Positions 44,936 to 56,019 of a stretch of 64,000 nucleotides of DNA are shown here, piece after piece. Source of the DNA: Arion vulgaris. Taxonomy: Eukaryota > Mollusca > Gastropoda > Stylommatophora > Arionidae. The position numbers were made by a program, and so were the translations under genes. The stretch covers positions 64,697,774 through 64,761,773 of the forward strand of contig CM036758.1 of NCBI GenBank assembly GCA_020796225.1, written 5' to 3'. The notes below the pieces were generated by a model. The model worked only from the letters and a program-made list of their open reading frames with translations. It was not told where the DNA came from and searched no databases. How positions within the stretch are numbered: position 1 is the stretch's first letter; every line of letters starts with the position of its first letter.

Positions 44936-45119
44936 GAGAGAACATTCTCGACATCCTGGCTTTATGGCAAATAATAGTGTCAACATCTGAAATGATGGTC
45001 AGTAGTAAAGACATACGTGGCTGATTTTTGCATGAAGACGTGCTTTCCTTATTTATCATCAGATTCATTCGCTATTCATGTGTGTCTTATTCAAATTTAT
45101 AGATATATTTTTCCTTCTT

Positions 45120-45338
45120 CTTCTGCGATCTCTGGTCATGCGCTTAGTTCGCTGTGGACCACAACCTGGGCAGTCAGCTTCAAGTCTGTCAGGTTTCCCC
45201 AACGCTAAGTTTTTGTGTCGACTAGGTGTGGCCACATCAGTCCTCGTCGCTCTCAAGAACACGTAAGTCAGAGACACACTGGGTGTGGCCACATCAGTCC
45301 TCGTCGCCCTCAAGAACACGTAAGTCAGAGACACACAA
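45120..45338. repeat. Unassigned segment ending in a 57-bp tandem duplication
   Basis: 45225-45281 and 45282-45336 are near identical (GGTGTGGCCACATCAGTCCT...CAAGAACACGTAAGTCAGAG). The preceding 100 bp has a TTCTTCTTCTGCGATC start resembling a minus-oriented retroelement tail, but I cannot name it. Confidence 0.7.
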
Positions 45339-45395
45339 TTTTCACTCCCTTACATCCTACCGCTATGGTATCCGGATCTTCATGAGCAGTTAGAG

Positions 45396-45731
45396 CATAG
45401 ATTCCCAAATTTTTTCGGATCACCGCCCACTTTACACGACATAAACTTTGTAACGCCCCTCCCCATTATAACAGTTTGCCAACGCCTCCCTCACCCCACA
45501 TACATGGTCAATTTTCAAATGATTACATACATGAAATAGAAAATTTATGTGAAAAATGGATCGTGTAAGATGGGCATAAGATGAATTAAAATGAAGAATT
45601 CCAATTTTTAATGATTATTCAATCGCAAAATCACGAAATAAAACTCCCCCCAAATGCTTCTGAACCCACTATCGCCCCCTGGAAGACTTCAGCGCCCACT
45701 GGGGGCGTACCGCCCAGTATGGGAACCCATG
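45396..45731. mobile_element. hAT-type MITE, short form, perfect 8-bp duplication
   Basis: Ends CATAGATTCCC and GGGAACCCATG are inverted repeats with two mismatches. Flanks AGTTAGAG at 45388-45395 and 45732-45739 are identical. The interior (CACCGCCCACTTT, GGATCGTGTAAGATGGGC, GCGCCCACTGGGGGCG) matches the longer copy at 7420-7943. Non-autonomous: no ORF. Confidence 0.93.
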
Positions 45732-45914
45732 AGTTAGAGGTTTTTTTTCTGTTTCTGTGTCAGTTGCATTTTCGATGTGTGGAGTCGAGGGGCCCCACCT
45801 AACATCTTAAGCGCCCACCTAACATCTAAGCTTCTTGCACATTGAAGAGACTTGTTCTATTTCGACATCGGAAACCACATGAAGTACGTCAACTATAACA
45901 TCCAAAATGTAGAT

Positions 45915-46235
45915 TTTCAACACATTAATACATCAGACAAACAATACATTAATACATCAGACAAACAATACATTAGTACATCAGACAAACAATACATTAA
46001 TACATCAGACAAACAATACATGAATACATCAGACAAACAATACATGAATACATCAGACAAACAATACATGAATACATAAAGACAAACAATACATGAATAC
46101 ATCAGACAAACAATACATTAATACATCAGACAAACAATACATTAATACATCAGACAAACAACACATTAATACATCAAAAACCTACAACAATACATGAATA
46201 CATCAGACAAACAATACATGAATACATCAGAGAAA
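45915..46235. repeat. 24-bp minisatellite, about 13 units
   Basis: Unit contains ACATCAGACAAACAATACAT then TAAT or GAAT. Eight codons, giving TSDKQYIN on plus. One unit near 46170 is disrupted. Confidence 0.95.
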
Positions 46236-46574
46236 CTGACTAAAAGGTTAGAATAACACTTTACTATCGTTTTATGTGTTGCATTTTGCTCAAGCTAAAA
46301 ATGATACAATCTGCTGTTTACAAAAAAACAACCCCGTTCTCCTGCCTTCTATGTAAATTGTTAGCTATTATATTTAAGTGCTGGTTGTCTACTTTATTTC
46401 GCTATTATATTTTACATTCTAGTGTTGAGCTTGTTGTGAGGTATACTGACCTCCATGGACTTTGCTTATTCAATTTGACAGAAGGGATTTAATGGCTATG
46501 GCGTGAGGACATAATCGTAGCCATGCAGGCAGACTATCTACTACCTGTTGTTTTGTGAATGTCTCTTTGTTAAC

Positions 46575-47030
46575 TCTCATACAACAACGTCAGTATATCT
46601 CATACAACAACGTCAGTATATCTCATACAACAACGTCAGTATATCTCATACAACAGCGTCAGTATATCTCATACAACAGCGTCAGTATATCTCATACAAC
46701 AGCGTCAGTATATCTCAAACAACAACGTCAGTATATCTCATACAACAGCGTCAGTATATCTCATACAACAACGTCAGTATATTTCATACAACAACGTCAG
46801 TATATCTCATACAACAACGTCAGTATATCTCATACAACAACGTCAGTATATCTCATACAACAGCGTCGTATATCTCCAACAACGTCAGTATATCTCATAC
46901 AACAACGTCAGTATATCTCATACAACAACGTCAGTATATCATGTTAAGTCTCATACAACAACGTCAGTATATCATGTTAAGTCTCATACAACAACGCCAG
47001 TATATCTCATACAACGCGCGTATATCTTGT
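46575..47030. repeat. 23-bp minisatellite, about 19 units
   Basis: Unit contains TCATACAACAACGTCAGTAT then ATC, with CAACAGCG variant units clustered at 46640-46750. Two units near 46935-46990 carry an extra CATGTTAAG block. Confidence 0.95.
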
Positions 47031-48125
47031 TAGATTGCTTGTTTGTTACGTAAGGAATTAAACCTTTTGAGGTTGAGGCAGCTATTTCAACTAAGATCAA
47101 CTCTTTGTTTGATTATATTAGAGTATGTTGTCGTACAAACATCAAAAATAAGAGTGAACTTCTTGCAGAGAATCCAAGTGAATTCTTGAATATACCCAAA
47201 GAAAGCAGTGGTCTATCTCAGGTTGTTACGGTCTTCAGAAAGGTATTCCTGCACCAGGGCGCCGTGCCTTGCTATGATACAGAGAGGCGGTCGCATCAGG
47301 CAGCACTGTAAGGTGGGGGTTAAGCATCGAAATAACATAAGCTATTTTAAAGAAAAAAAACATTTAAGGGGCGGCATTTTGACTACTTGCATCATACTGA
47401 GAAAATATACCGCTCGGCCCTGCACTGCACTGATAGCGGTGAAATACATTTCTTGTCAGGAAACACCAGCTCTGTCCAACAAGCGCCAGTGTGCGCCATG
47501 GCGCATGTTTCACATATTCATACCGCCATATTTTACACCATCCGAGTTTAGCGCTTATTAGTTTCCCAAAGAAACGAAACTAATTTGCAACTTTGTCCTA
47601 GCCCCGCAGCCCCCCGGTAACATGTTTATCGGAGGTCACGTTGTAGCAGCACACTCATGAACTTCTCACTTGTACAGTCTTGTTTTATTGTGTAACAATT
47701 CTACTGCCATCTAATCACACCCCTTTTTTTTGTCACTGGAGAAAGCGTCGTCACCGTAACTATACTAATGTTACTACCAACATTCCTATTGTTATTAGTA
47801 GTAGTTTCGCCATTGACTCATGGCGCCCGCACCTCCCCAACCATCAGTTAGATGCGCCACAATATATAAAAACGACTAACAGCACTGAGATGCACGATGC
47901 ATGTTATGTAATTCGATCGATGTTACGGCACATTAGGCATTCATATACGTGCTGTATCCTCCGCTGCAGCAGCCATCCCAAAGTCCACTTGCTCACCGTA
48001 CCCATGAAAAGTTGATTACCATCATTCGTTCCTGTGTCTGAGACTCGCCCATTTCACATAAATGAGAACGTACCGCATTGATAACATTGGCCCTGTCCAT
48101 ACTTCTGCCAACTTGAGTCGGGGCA
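47031..48125. other. Unassigned non-repetitive stretch
   Basis: Short open frames (47105-47311, 47208-47561 and 47680-48015, plus) lack recognisable motifs. No array, SINE or LINE seen. Confidence 0.35.
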
Positions 48126-48129
48126 TTGT

Positions 48130-49010
48130 TTACAAGTCAGCACGTTCGTTACACTGCACTCCAGCATGTCCAGGTGAGTACATCCAAGTCAGCACGCTCG
48201 TTACACTGCACTCCAGCATGTCCAGATGTGTACATCCAAGTCAGCACGCTCGTTACACTGCACTCCAGCATATCCAGGTGTGTACATCCAAGTCAGCACG
48301 TTCGTTACACTGCACTCCAGCATGTCCAGGTGTGTACATCCAAGTCAACACATTCGTTACCCTGCACTCCAGCATGTCCAGCTGTGTACATCCAAGTCAG
48401 CCCGTTCGTTACTGCACTCGCATGTCAGTGTACAGCCAGTCCCATCGTTACCTCCACTCAGCAGTCCAGGTGTGTACATCCAAGTCAACACATTCGTTAC
48501 CCTGCACTCCAGCATGTCCAGCTGTGTACATCCAAGTCAGCACGCTCGTTACACTGCACTCCAGCATGTCCAGGTGTGTACATCCAAGTCAGCACGTTCG
48601 TTACCCTGCACTCCAGCATGTCCAGGTGTGTACATCCAAGTCAACACATTCGTTACCCTGCACTCCAGCATGTCCAGCTGTGTACATCCAAGTCAGCCCG
48701 TTCGTTACACTGCACTCCAGCATGTCCAGGTGTGTACAGCCAAGTCAACACATTCGTTACCCTCCACTCCAGCATGTCCAGGTGTGTACATCCAAGTCAA
48801 CACATTCGTTACCCTGCACTCCAGCATGTCCAGCTGTGTACATCCAAGTCAGCCCGTTCGTTACACTGCACTCCAGCATGTCCAGGTGTGTACAGCCAAG
48901 TCAACACATTCGTTACCCTGCACTCCAGCATGTCCAGCTGTGTACAGCCAAGTCAACACATTCGTTACACTGCACTCCACCATGTCCAGGTGTGTACAGC
49001 CAAGTTATTG
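48130..49010. repeat. 52-bp minisatellite, about 17 units with variant classes
   Basis: Unit runs from CATCCAAGTCAGCACGTTCG through TTACACTGCACTCCAGCATG to TCCAGGTGTGTA. Classes differ at CAGCACG/CAACACA/CAGCCCG, TTACACTG/TTACCCTG, CAGGTG/CAGCTG and CATCC/CAGCC, and the differences co-segregate. A degenerate patch lies at 48405-48460. Open in three plus frames. Confidence 0.95.
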
Positions 49011-49499
49011 TCTTGATGTGATCTCCGAATGCTGTCCACCCACATGGATGGATGGATGGACGCGGACGGTTGGTTGGTTGGCCGGATGGATGCACGATGT
49101 TTCAGAATGTTTGTCAGAGCTACAGTCACAGCCATTAGATGTTGCCGTCTCTGGCACTTCTTGATATCTAATACTTCAACTTAAGCTGACGGAAACAGAT
49201 AACACTTGAATTGTTTGTTTGTGGAAACGCCACACCAAAACCTGGACCGGATTTGCTTCTGGCTTTTGATAATTTTTATCAACACAAAAGCAAGCAACCA
49301 ATCATAAGTAGTTTTACCTACTCGGAAAAACACTTTTAGTGACATTAGGACATGGTACTTTAGTCAAGTTGACAGTTCAAGTGTGGCTAGAAACATTTTG
49401 TATCAAACATGTTAAATCCAAATCTTCACAAAGTTTAAGTAGGAGATAAAATTAACCTCGTCGTTATCATTAAATGAGTTTAGTAATGTTCTTGTTACC

Positions 49500-49800
49500 A
49501 CACAATTTCATTGCTTCTCTTCTCTAATCATGTTTTGCTTCACAGCGTCGGGATAAAAAGAGATCTCTAGAACGGGTCTTTTATGTGCGCTTCATAGTCA
49601 ATGTCTTTCGTAGCCTCTGTTATCTCTCAGGTCTCCCTTTTGCGTGGCCGACCCTTTGCTTTGCATCCACTGTATCGGAGTAACATTGCTCTTTGATGGG
49701 CACTGTCTGTTGGTAATCTGTTTTTGTGGCCAAACCATTTCATTTGTTGTTTCTTAATAAAGTTCAGGACTGATGTTGTATACACTTTGTCCATCTGATA
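49500..49800 (-). pseudogene. LINE C-terminal fragment
   Basis: Closely related to 2560-2870 along its length (TCTAATCATGTTTTGC, GGATAAAAAGAGAT, CTCTGTTATCTCTCAGGTC, CTTTTGCGTGGCCGACCCTT, AACCATTTCATTTGTTGTTT). The minus strand encodes the W-FGH and GRP-like blocks but no intact frame. Confidence 0.65.
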
Positions 49801-49969
49801 TCTTGATTTCTAAACTAGTCTCTTCTGTGTTTCATTGTTCACACTAAAAGCGGTTTGAAGTAATTATATTTCATGTACACGTAATACCGTACTGGTTTCA
49901 GGCGAGATAGAGATCCTAAGTTCTGTACACTTTCATTTGGTGATGAGCTGACTGTAGAGTATATATATA

Positions 49970-50115
49970 TATGTGTTCATCTTGTACCGTTATACGCTAC
50001 ATAAGGCTTGTAAGTAATTTCTCCATACCGCTCTATCTTGTGCAACTCGCTCAGTGTCTTCCATGGAATTTAGTCCGATATTATGGTCTCTTTCAGTACA
50101 GTTCTTTTCAGGATT
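49970..50115 (-). pseudogene. LINE 3'-terminal fragment
   Basis: Similar to 56030-56160 (GTAAGTAATTTCTCCAT, CAACTCG, TCTTC...GGAATTTAGTCCGATAT), where the sequence is the 3' end of a LINE C-terminal ORF on minus. No frame of its own. Confidence 0.5.
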
Positions 50116-50234
50116 TCCTCACTTATACTTTTTATTTGGAGGTGAGCAGACGGCAGATTAGTCAGGTCACCACCCCACCCCCCTTCCCAATGTGCAACAC
50201 CGTAAATCCCCTTTTTCGTTAAAATAATCAATGA

Positions 50235-50350
50235 ATAAAAAGGCGTTTTAAGGCGTAGCATAGACTTTATTACACCTGGTTTCATTGCTTAGGCCTCTGT
50301 CCCTCTCCGTCAAAATGACCCTGCATCCACCAAGAGTACTATACGAAGCA
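50235..50350 (-). mobile_element. SINE family A, diverged fragment
   Basis: Shares ACTTTATTACACCTGGTTTC (tail region), CAAGAGTACTATACGAAGCA and GAACTATGTGGCTGTAGCAA with the minus-oriented A copies, with many substitutions. Confidence 0.5.
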
Positions 50351-50511
50351 TGAACTATGTGGCTGTAGCAAATAATCCAAGGAAACTCCGGAAAATGCAT
50401 TCGTCGCAGTCTGTATTCTCTCTCTCTCTCGCGATCACCGCCCAGACCGCTGTACCAGATCTCCCCATAAATTCTATTCGTGTGGAAATCTGATTCATGC
50501 AGGCTTAGCAT

Positions 50512-50622
50512 TGGTGTTTTACGTCATATCTTCAGCACCATTTGGAGCTCTGGTGCTTATCCTTCAGCGATGTGTTCGGTTTCAGCCAGCGTTTACTCGG
50601 TTCGCTCTCCGTTCTGTAGCCA
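50512..50622 (-). repeat. Dispersed repeat, reverse copy at 62235-62386
   Basis: Contains CATTTGGAGCTCTGGTGCTT, ATCCTTCAGCGATGTGTTCG, GTTTCAGCCAGCGTTTACTC and GGTTCGCTCTCCGTTC. The reverse complement of 62250-62370 has the same blocks in the same order with about 10 percent differences. Family unknown; orientation is assigned only relative to the other copy. Confidence 0.75.
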
Positions 50623-50634
50623 TCTAGTGTTTTA

Positions 50635-50830
50635 AAGGTGTGGGGTAGCTAGCCCCACGTCCAATCTCCTTAGTCGCCTCGTACGACATGCGTGGCAGGT
50701 AACAGTGGCTCTACTCTTTACACCCCAAATTTGGGCCCCTGTAACCACTCGGGCGAGTCTGGATTCAAACCCACTACTTTCTGAACGGAAGACAACGACT
50801 TTACCCCTTCGCCACAAAGACTCCCAAAAT
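50635..50830 (-). mobile_element. SINE family C with tRNA-like head
   Basis: The core AGTCGCCTCGTACGACATG near 50671 and TTTGGGCCCCTGTAACCACT are followed at right by a tRNA-like head. On minus the head reads TGGCGAAGGGGTAAAG (A box) and GGGTTTGAATCCAGAC (B box). This copy shows that family C is tRNA-headed. The 3' half is missing. Confidence 0.85.
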
Positions 50831-51064
50831 GAATGATATAACTGACTATTGTTAGAACTAAAATAAAAACAGCAGCGACATCTTGTTCTTCTGTGTCTTC
50901 TTCTTCTTTCTTGTCTCATCTCATTTCGGATGTCGCATTGTTTTGAAATTTCTCATGTTCTGCCATTTGCTGACACTATTTGTTTCTGTTTTGCAAATAT
51001 TTAACTTAGATTTTCTCTCCATTTTTCTGAACTCTTTTTTACTGAATATCTCTTTCAACAACAC

Positions 51065-51345
51065 TACCTCATCTCTGCCCTCAATATCAGTCACACTCTT
51101 CAATATCTCTACCCTCCTATCAGTACACTCTTCAATATCTCTACCTCCAATATCAGTCACACTCTTCAATATCTCTACCCTCCAATATCAGTCACACTCT
51201 TCAATATCTCTACCCTCCAATATCAGTCACACTCTTCAATATCTCTACCCTCCAATATCAGTCACACTCTTCAATATCTCTGCCCCCAATATCAGTCACA
51301 CTCTTCAATATCTCTACCTCCAATATCAGTCACACTCTTAATTAT
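51065..51345. repeat. 35-bp minisatellite, about 8 units
   Basis: Unit contains CAATATCAGTCACACTCTTC then AATATCTCTACCCTC. Confidence 0.93.
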
Positions 51346-51364
51346 CTTTGCCATCAATATTTCT

Positions 51365-51860
51365 TCGTAACACTCCTCTCTCTCTCTCTCTCTCTCCCGC
51401 CTTCACTAAACTATGTCTCTCCGTTCAACATCACTCGCCTCAACACCTCTCTCTCCTCCCACTTCATTCAACATTGTCTGTCCCTTTAACACTCCTCCCT
51501 CAATACTCTCTCATTCTCCTCTGCATACATTTTCGTCTCTCCCTCAATACCTCCTCTTTCTTACTCCTCGCCGCACGGCCTCATCTCCCCCAATACCTTT
51601 TCCTCACAACCACTCTTCGCAACACTACTCAACACCAAAAACACCAATACCTATCTACTCATCCCCCATTTAACATCTTCTCTCACCTCATTACATCTTT
51701 CTCAACATCTCCTCTTCCCCTCCCTTCCCCTCAACCTCATCGCTTCCCCCAGCACCTCTCTTTCAACATATTTTTCCCCTTCCCTCGTCACCCAACTTCA
51801 CCCCACCCACAACACATCACCACCTCTTTCCCTCCTCTCCCATGCCATAATGCAACCGAA
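51365..51860. repeat. Pyrimidine-rich region with CT microsatellite
   Basis: Starts with a CT run (about 51376-51396) and continues C/T-rich with scattered TTCAACA and CAATAC words, perhaps the decayed continuation of the preceding 35-bp array. Confidence 0.55.
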
Positions 51861-52064
51861 AGATTCAAACCCATATCTTTCCGTTATCCTTGCTTCTAGT
51901 ATTGATCCCTCACATTCCATCAAATATCAGATCACATGACCTTGAAACTACTCTATAAAAACTATCCTCCAATTACTGTAAACATTTGTTTTTTCTTCTC
52001 AAATATGATTGTGTTTCTGTTACTCCATGTCTTTCCCGCAAGCAGTCAGATCAAAATTAACTGA

Positions 52065-52500
52065 ATGTATATGTGTGTGTGTCTTTATATATATTTATGT
52101 CTTTATATCTAAATCTCGTATGTGTGTGTGTTGATATATATATTCATGTCTTTATATCTAAATCTCGTATGTGTGTGTGTGTTGATATGTATTCATGTCT
52201 TTATATCTTCTTCTTCTTCTTTGCGTTCGTTCTTTACGACCAATTTTAATCACTCTTTGTGATAAGTTTGATCTTTGCCAAGAACGTGTATACGTTGTAC
52301 ATTGGTTTGGTAGGCCCCTAAACGCATAGAATTCTACACGTTTAGGACATGTGCATCCGATTTCAGTCAAACCTCCTTAGTCGCCTTTTACGACATGCGT
52401 GGCAGGTAACAGTGATTCTATTCTTTACACCCCAAATTTGGGCCCCGGTAACCACTCGGGCGGTCTTTATATCTAAATCTCGTGTGTGTGTGTGTGTGTG
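52065..52500. repeat. GT-rich repeat of about 47 bp, split by a SINE C
   Basis: GTGTGTGTGTTGATATATAT, then TTCATGTCTTTATATCTAAA and TCTCGTAT, recur about three times before 52208. The sequence resumes after the SINE with CTTTATATCTAAATCTCGTG and a GT run ending about 52504. Confidence 0.85.
52209..52462 (-). mobile_element. SINE family C inserted in a minisatellite
   Basis: A TTCTTCTTCTTTGCGTTCG tail at left, core AGTCGCCTTTTACGACATG near 52379, head CCCCGGTAACCACTCGGGCG at right. Flanked by GTCTTTATATCT at 52197-52208 and 52463-52474. The host repeat contains the same word, so the duplication is suggestive rather than conclusive. Confidence 0.88.
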
Positions 52501-52780
52501 TGTGGAGTTACTCCATCTTTCTTCTTTCCCTCTCTATAATCTTTCGTCTCTTTATCTGTGTGTGTGTTTACATCTATGCTGTTATGTTGTAATCATATGT
52601 GTGACTGTTTACGTCATTGTGTACTGACGCGAGCGCGTGCCTACGTGCGTGTAGTGATTTATTTTCAATGTAATTATCGTTCACTTTCTGGTTAGCCAAC
52701 AAAATCGAACAAGTGGGGAAGAAAGCCTCTCATATCTCTGGACATCTCATAGCTACCAGATGTAATCACAAAATAGACTG

Positions 52781-52960
52781 ATGTTATATCTGAGATCTCA
52801 CTTTCTGTTCGACTGTTTGTACGAGGTTCTTCACTATTTAGAATTCAGTACTGACAAAATTACCACCTGTGATATAAGATGCTTAAGGAGAGCGGTAAAT
52901 AAAACAAGAATTGACCATATAAGAAATGAGAAAATTAGAAAACTCTCGAACACAATCACA
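52781..52960 (+). pseudogene. LINE RT ORF fragment
   Basis: Plus reads TDKITTCDIRCLRRAVNKTR then IDHIRNEKIRK, matching the minus element at 62540-63020 (ERKITTCEMRCLRKAVNKTR, RDHIRKEEIR). The W-FGH block that should follow is missing. Confidence 0.75.
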
Positions 52961-52964
52961 CAAA

Positions 52965-53090
52965 TCACATACAAATCACATACAAAATCACATACAAATC
53001 ACATACAAATCACATACAAATCACATACAAATCACAAAGAGTGGTTTAGCAAGTGGTCGATATGGAGAGTTGGAAGAAGAGGAATGAAAT
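52965..53090 (+). repeat. SINE B tail with 11-bp amplification
   Basis: AAATCACATAC, a word found once in the SINE B 3' region, is repeated about six times. It runs into AAATCACAAAGAGTGGTTTA, GTGGTCGATATGGAGAG and a GAAGAAGAG end, the normal SINE B 3' end. Confidence 0.85.
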
Positions 53091-53444
53091 AGAACGAAGA
53101 AGGAGAAAATAAGCTGGGAGATAACGCAGTAACATGTTGACGCGATAACGTCCCTTGTTTAAACAGCTTTTCCGACATTGATGTAATCAAACTTGTGCAG
53201 TAGAGGATTAGTGTTGTCAGCAAATGGGAAATGGAAGGGGAGGACATAACAAAATCAAAAATCAAGAAAATCAATAATAGCTCAAAGATAACGTTTGCAT
53301 TATCAAACAATTTCATTTTCTTAATGTTATGTTTATGACCTTCTGTTTGTACAAGCCGTTAATGACATCAGTTTGTTCATCAGTTTTAGAAATAACTAAT
53401 TTGGTGGAAGCTTTCTGATTTATACAAACAAAGCAGTGTAGTGG

Positions 53445-53580
53445 TAGTTGCTGTAATAGTTGCAGTTGTTGTTGTAATAGTAGTAGTTGTTGTTGTAATA
53501 GTATAGTTGCTGTTGTTGTAATAGTAGTAGTTGTAGTAGCATTAGTTGTAGTTGTAGTTCTTGTTGTTGTAGTTGTTTAA
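53445..53580. repeat. GTT/TAG trinucleotide-like repeat
   Basis: GTTGTTGTAATAGTAGTAGT-type imperfect triplets. Confidence 0.85.
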
Positions 53581-53629
53581 TGTCTAGGAAAATACTTGCC
53601 ACGTTAACCAGTACAGGCAGATGTTAGTT

Positions 53630-53735
53630 AGTTAGTTAGTTAGTTTGTTCCTTTCGTGCCAAAGGCGGCACATAGGGCAAAGTTGTAGTTCTCCATGTGA
53701 TGCGGTTCGTTGATAGCAGTTTGGAGATCTGTATG
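53630..53735 (-). pseudogene. Possible LINE 3' terminus
   Basis: The reverse complement ends in CTTTGGCACGAAAGGAAC, preceded by a region reminiscent of the last codons of the IGHVMR-type LINE ORF seen at 30020-30352. Weak evidence. Confidence 0.3.
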
Positions 53736-53747
53736 GTTTTACATCCC

Positions 53748-53950
53748 AATAGTTTACTTTCAATAGTTTACTTTCAATAGTTTACTTTCAATAGTTTACT
53801 TTCAATAGTTTACTTTCAATAGTTTACTTTCAATAGTTTACTTTCAATAGTTTACTTTCAATAGTTTACTTTCAATAGTTTACTTTCAATAGTTTACTTT
53901 CAATAGTTTCTTTACAATAGTTTACTTTCAATAGTTTACTTTCAATAGGT
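53748..53950. repeat. 14-bp minisatellite, about 14 units
   Basis: Unit TCAATAGTTTACTT, with a single disrupted unit near 53910. Ends where a LINE fragment begins. Confidence 0.95.
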
Positions 53951-54823
53951 TACAGACAGATGGTCGGGTTCAAAATCAATTAGAAGAAAACAGGATTAAT
54001 TACCCACTGAACATCGCCAACCCCAGCACTAGTCAAACTAGAAGATACAATCCTTCTTATATACAACTGCTTTCATATATCTTGGAAGTGTTATCAGCCA
54101 AGAAGGAAGAACTATAGTTGACAATACAAGCAGAGCAAGACCTGAAGTTCGCTTATAGTCCTTCAAACGGTTTTTATAATCAAGCCAATAGAGCGTCAGA
54201 ACCAAGATTGATATATAACGGAGTTGCGTGCTATCAACTTTACTATACCCATCAGAATGCAAGATTAATATATAACGGAGTTGAGTGCTATCAACTTTAC
54301 TATACACATCAGACTGCAAGATTAATATATAACGCAGTTGAGTGCTATCAACTTTACTATACACATCAGAATGCAAGATTAATATATAACGCAGTTGAGT
54401 GCTATCAACTTTACTATACACATCAGAATGCAAGATTGACAGAACATGGTATGTTCAAACTCTCCAGGCTCCATACAACTTGCTTGCGAAAGATCGTACG
54501 CATGTACTGACCAAAAACTATCTCTAACCGCGAACTGCTTGCATAGTGTCAGCAAGAGAATATGAGTACCATCGTCCCGGAGAGATACTGGAGATGGATT
54601 GGACATGTGCTACGCATGGAGACTAACTCTGTGTCACGAAAACTGAACTGAGATGGACTCCAGATGGTAAGTGAAAACGGGCAGACTCAACACGGCACGC
54701 AGAAGAACAGTAGTACAGGAGCAGAAAGAATTGAATTACAGCTGAAAAACACTACAGAGAACGGTCAAGAAGAGAGTGCAATAGCTGCTGCCCCAAGAGC
54801 TAAAGGCGTCACATGCTAGAGAG

Positions 54824-54830
<7 letters not shown>
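53950..54830 (+). pseudogene. Degenerate LINE RT ORF fragment with internal tandem array
   Basis: Starts with TAFIYLGSVISQEGRTI (the FxYLGS motif that follows the RT palm in these LINEs), is interrupted by a 57-bp array, then continues in broken frames with LRKIVRMY, a RRDTGDGLDMCYAWRL-like decayed WIGHV block and LRWTPDGK. It is the same subfamily as 30020-30352. Ends at a GATAGATAGA microsatellite. Confidence 0.78.
54184..54440. repeat. 57-bp tandem array inside the LINE fragment, 4-5 units
   Basis: Unit contains AAGATTAATATATAACGGAG, TTGAGTGCTATCAACTTTAC and TATACACATCAGAATGC. Nineteen codons, in frame, giving RLIYNGVECYQLYYTHQNA. ACGGAG and ACGCAG variants are arranged in pairs. Confidence 0.92.
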
Positions 54831-54858
<28 letters not shown>

Positions 54859-55556
54859 TGTTTAAAAGTCTTTAAATTTCCTGTTACCACCATCATATTG
54901 ATCGTTCTCTCTCCCTCTACCGTAGGTCGCGGTGTTACTACTCTTGCTCCCTTGCGGCGCCGACAACACACAAGCGTATATTTCGCCAGTGATAGTAACA
55001 ACACTATAACTTGGTATACAGAACAATGCGGAAAATAAAGATACTTGTTAATATTGCATGGCATTTTATAATCGTTCTCGCAAAACTGTTTGTGTTCCAT
55101 CTATTGATATTTCCATCATAATGATGTCACTTATCTTCTGCATGTATGTCCTTGAACTTTTACTCGATTAATATTTCAAGCAATTGTTCCCTTGTTTGAA
55201 TATATACACTGTTTTTGTTGGCATCTCATGTCTTTTGTGATTTGTTGCTGTGTTCGGAAGTTGGCGGTGCTCGGTGGTGGTTGCTGCAGCTCAGTGGCAG
55301 TTGCTGCATCACGGTGGTAGGGAGCTGGATTCGTGCTCAAGTAGACGGTAATCACTTCCCGGTACAGTCGATTTCCGTGGAATATTTGCTGCCTATTTGT
55401 TAGCTATAACTGCGTGATAATATGTTTTTGTTGACATAATAGTACTACGACAGGAACAAGGACTCTTTGTTGCATTTGTTCGATGTTTTATACAAGCGTG
55501 TTTCTGAATAAATGTTCTGTTATTTTTGTCAGATAAAAAGTGTTCACTGAAAGAGA
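54831..55556. other. Unassigned stretch
   Basis: Begins with a GATA/GA microsatellite (54815-54860). No ORF or recognised element beyond that. Confidence 0.35.
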
Positions 55557-55890
55557 AATCTTAATAATTTGATTGTTTCCATTTCTCCACGGATGACTCA
55601 ACCCTTAGAATAATTTGATGGTTCCCATTTCTCCACGGATGACTCAACCCTTAGAATAATTTGATATGGTGTCCCTATTTTTTCTTTCCCACGGATGACT
55701 CAACCCTTAGAATAATTTGATGGTTCCATTTCTCACGGATGACTCAACCCTTAGAATAATTTGATGGTTCCATTTCTCCACTTGGATGACTCAACCCTTA
55801 GAATAATTTGATGGTTCCCATTTCTCCACGGATGACTCAACCTTAGAATATTTGATGGTTCCATTTCTCACGGATGACTCAACACTTGTA
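55557..55890. repeat. 46-bp minisatellite, about 7 units
   Basis: Unit contains AATTTGATGGTTCCCATTTC, TCCACGGATGACTCAACCC and TTAGAAT. Short deletions (CCC to CC, CTCC to CTC) affect later units. Confidence 0.93.
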
Positions 55891-56019
55891 GCATCTGGTT
55901 ACCAACCTTATCTCTCTATTCGTGTTTTCGGTTGCCTGCTGATTTTTCTCTTTACCTTGTGTTTTGATGGTCCATGTCCGATGTCTGTTTAGCAATTGAA
56001 TGTTGGATTGATACGAGAT

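Noticed and set aside
48062..49164. Three overlapping frames of about 300 codons
   Set aside because: Products of the 52-bp array; all three plus frames are open, with no recognisable domain.
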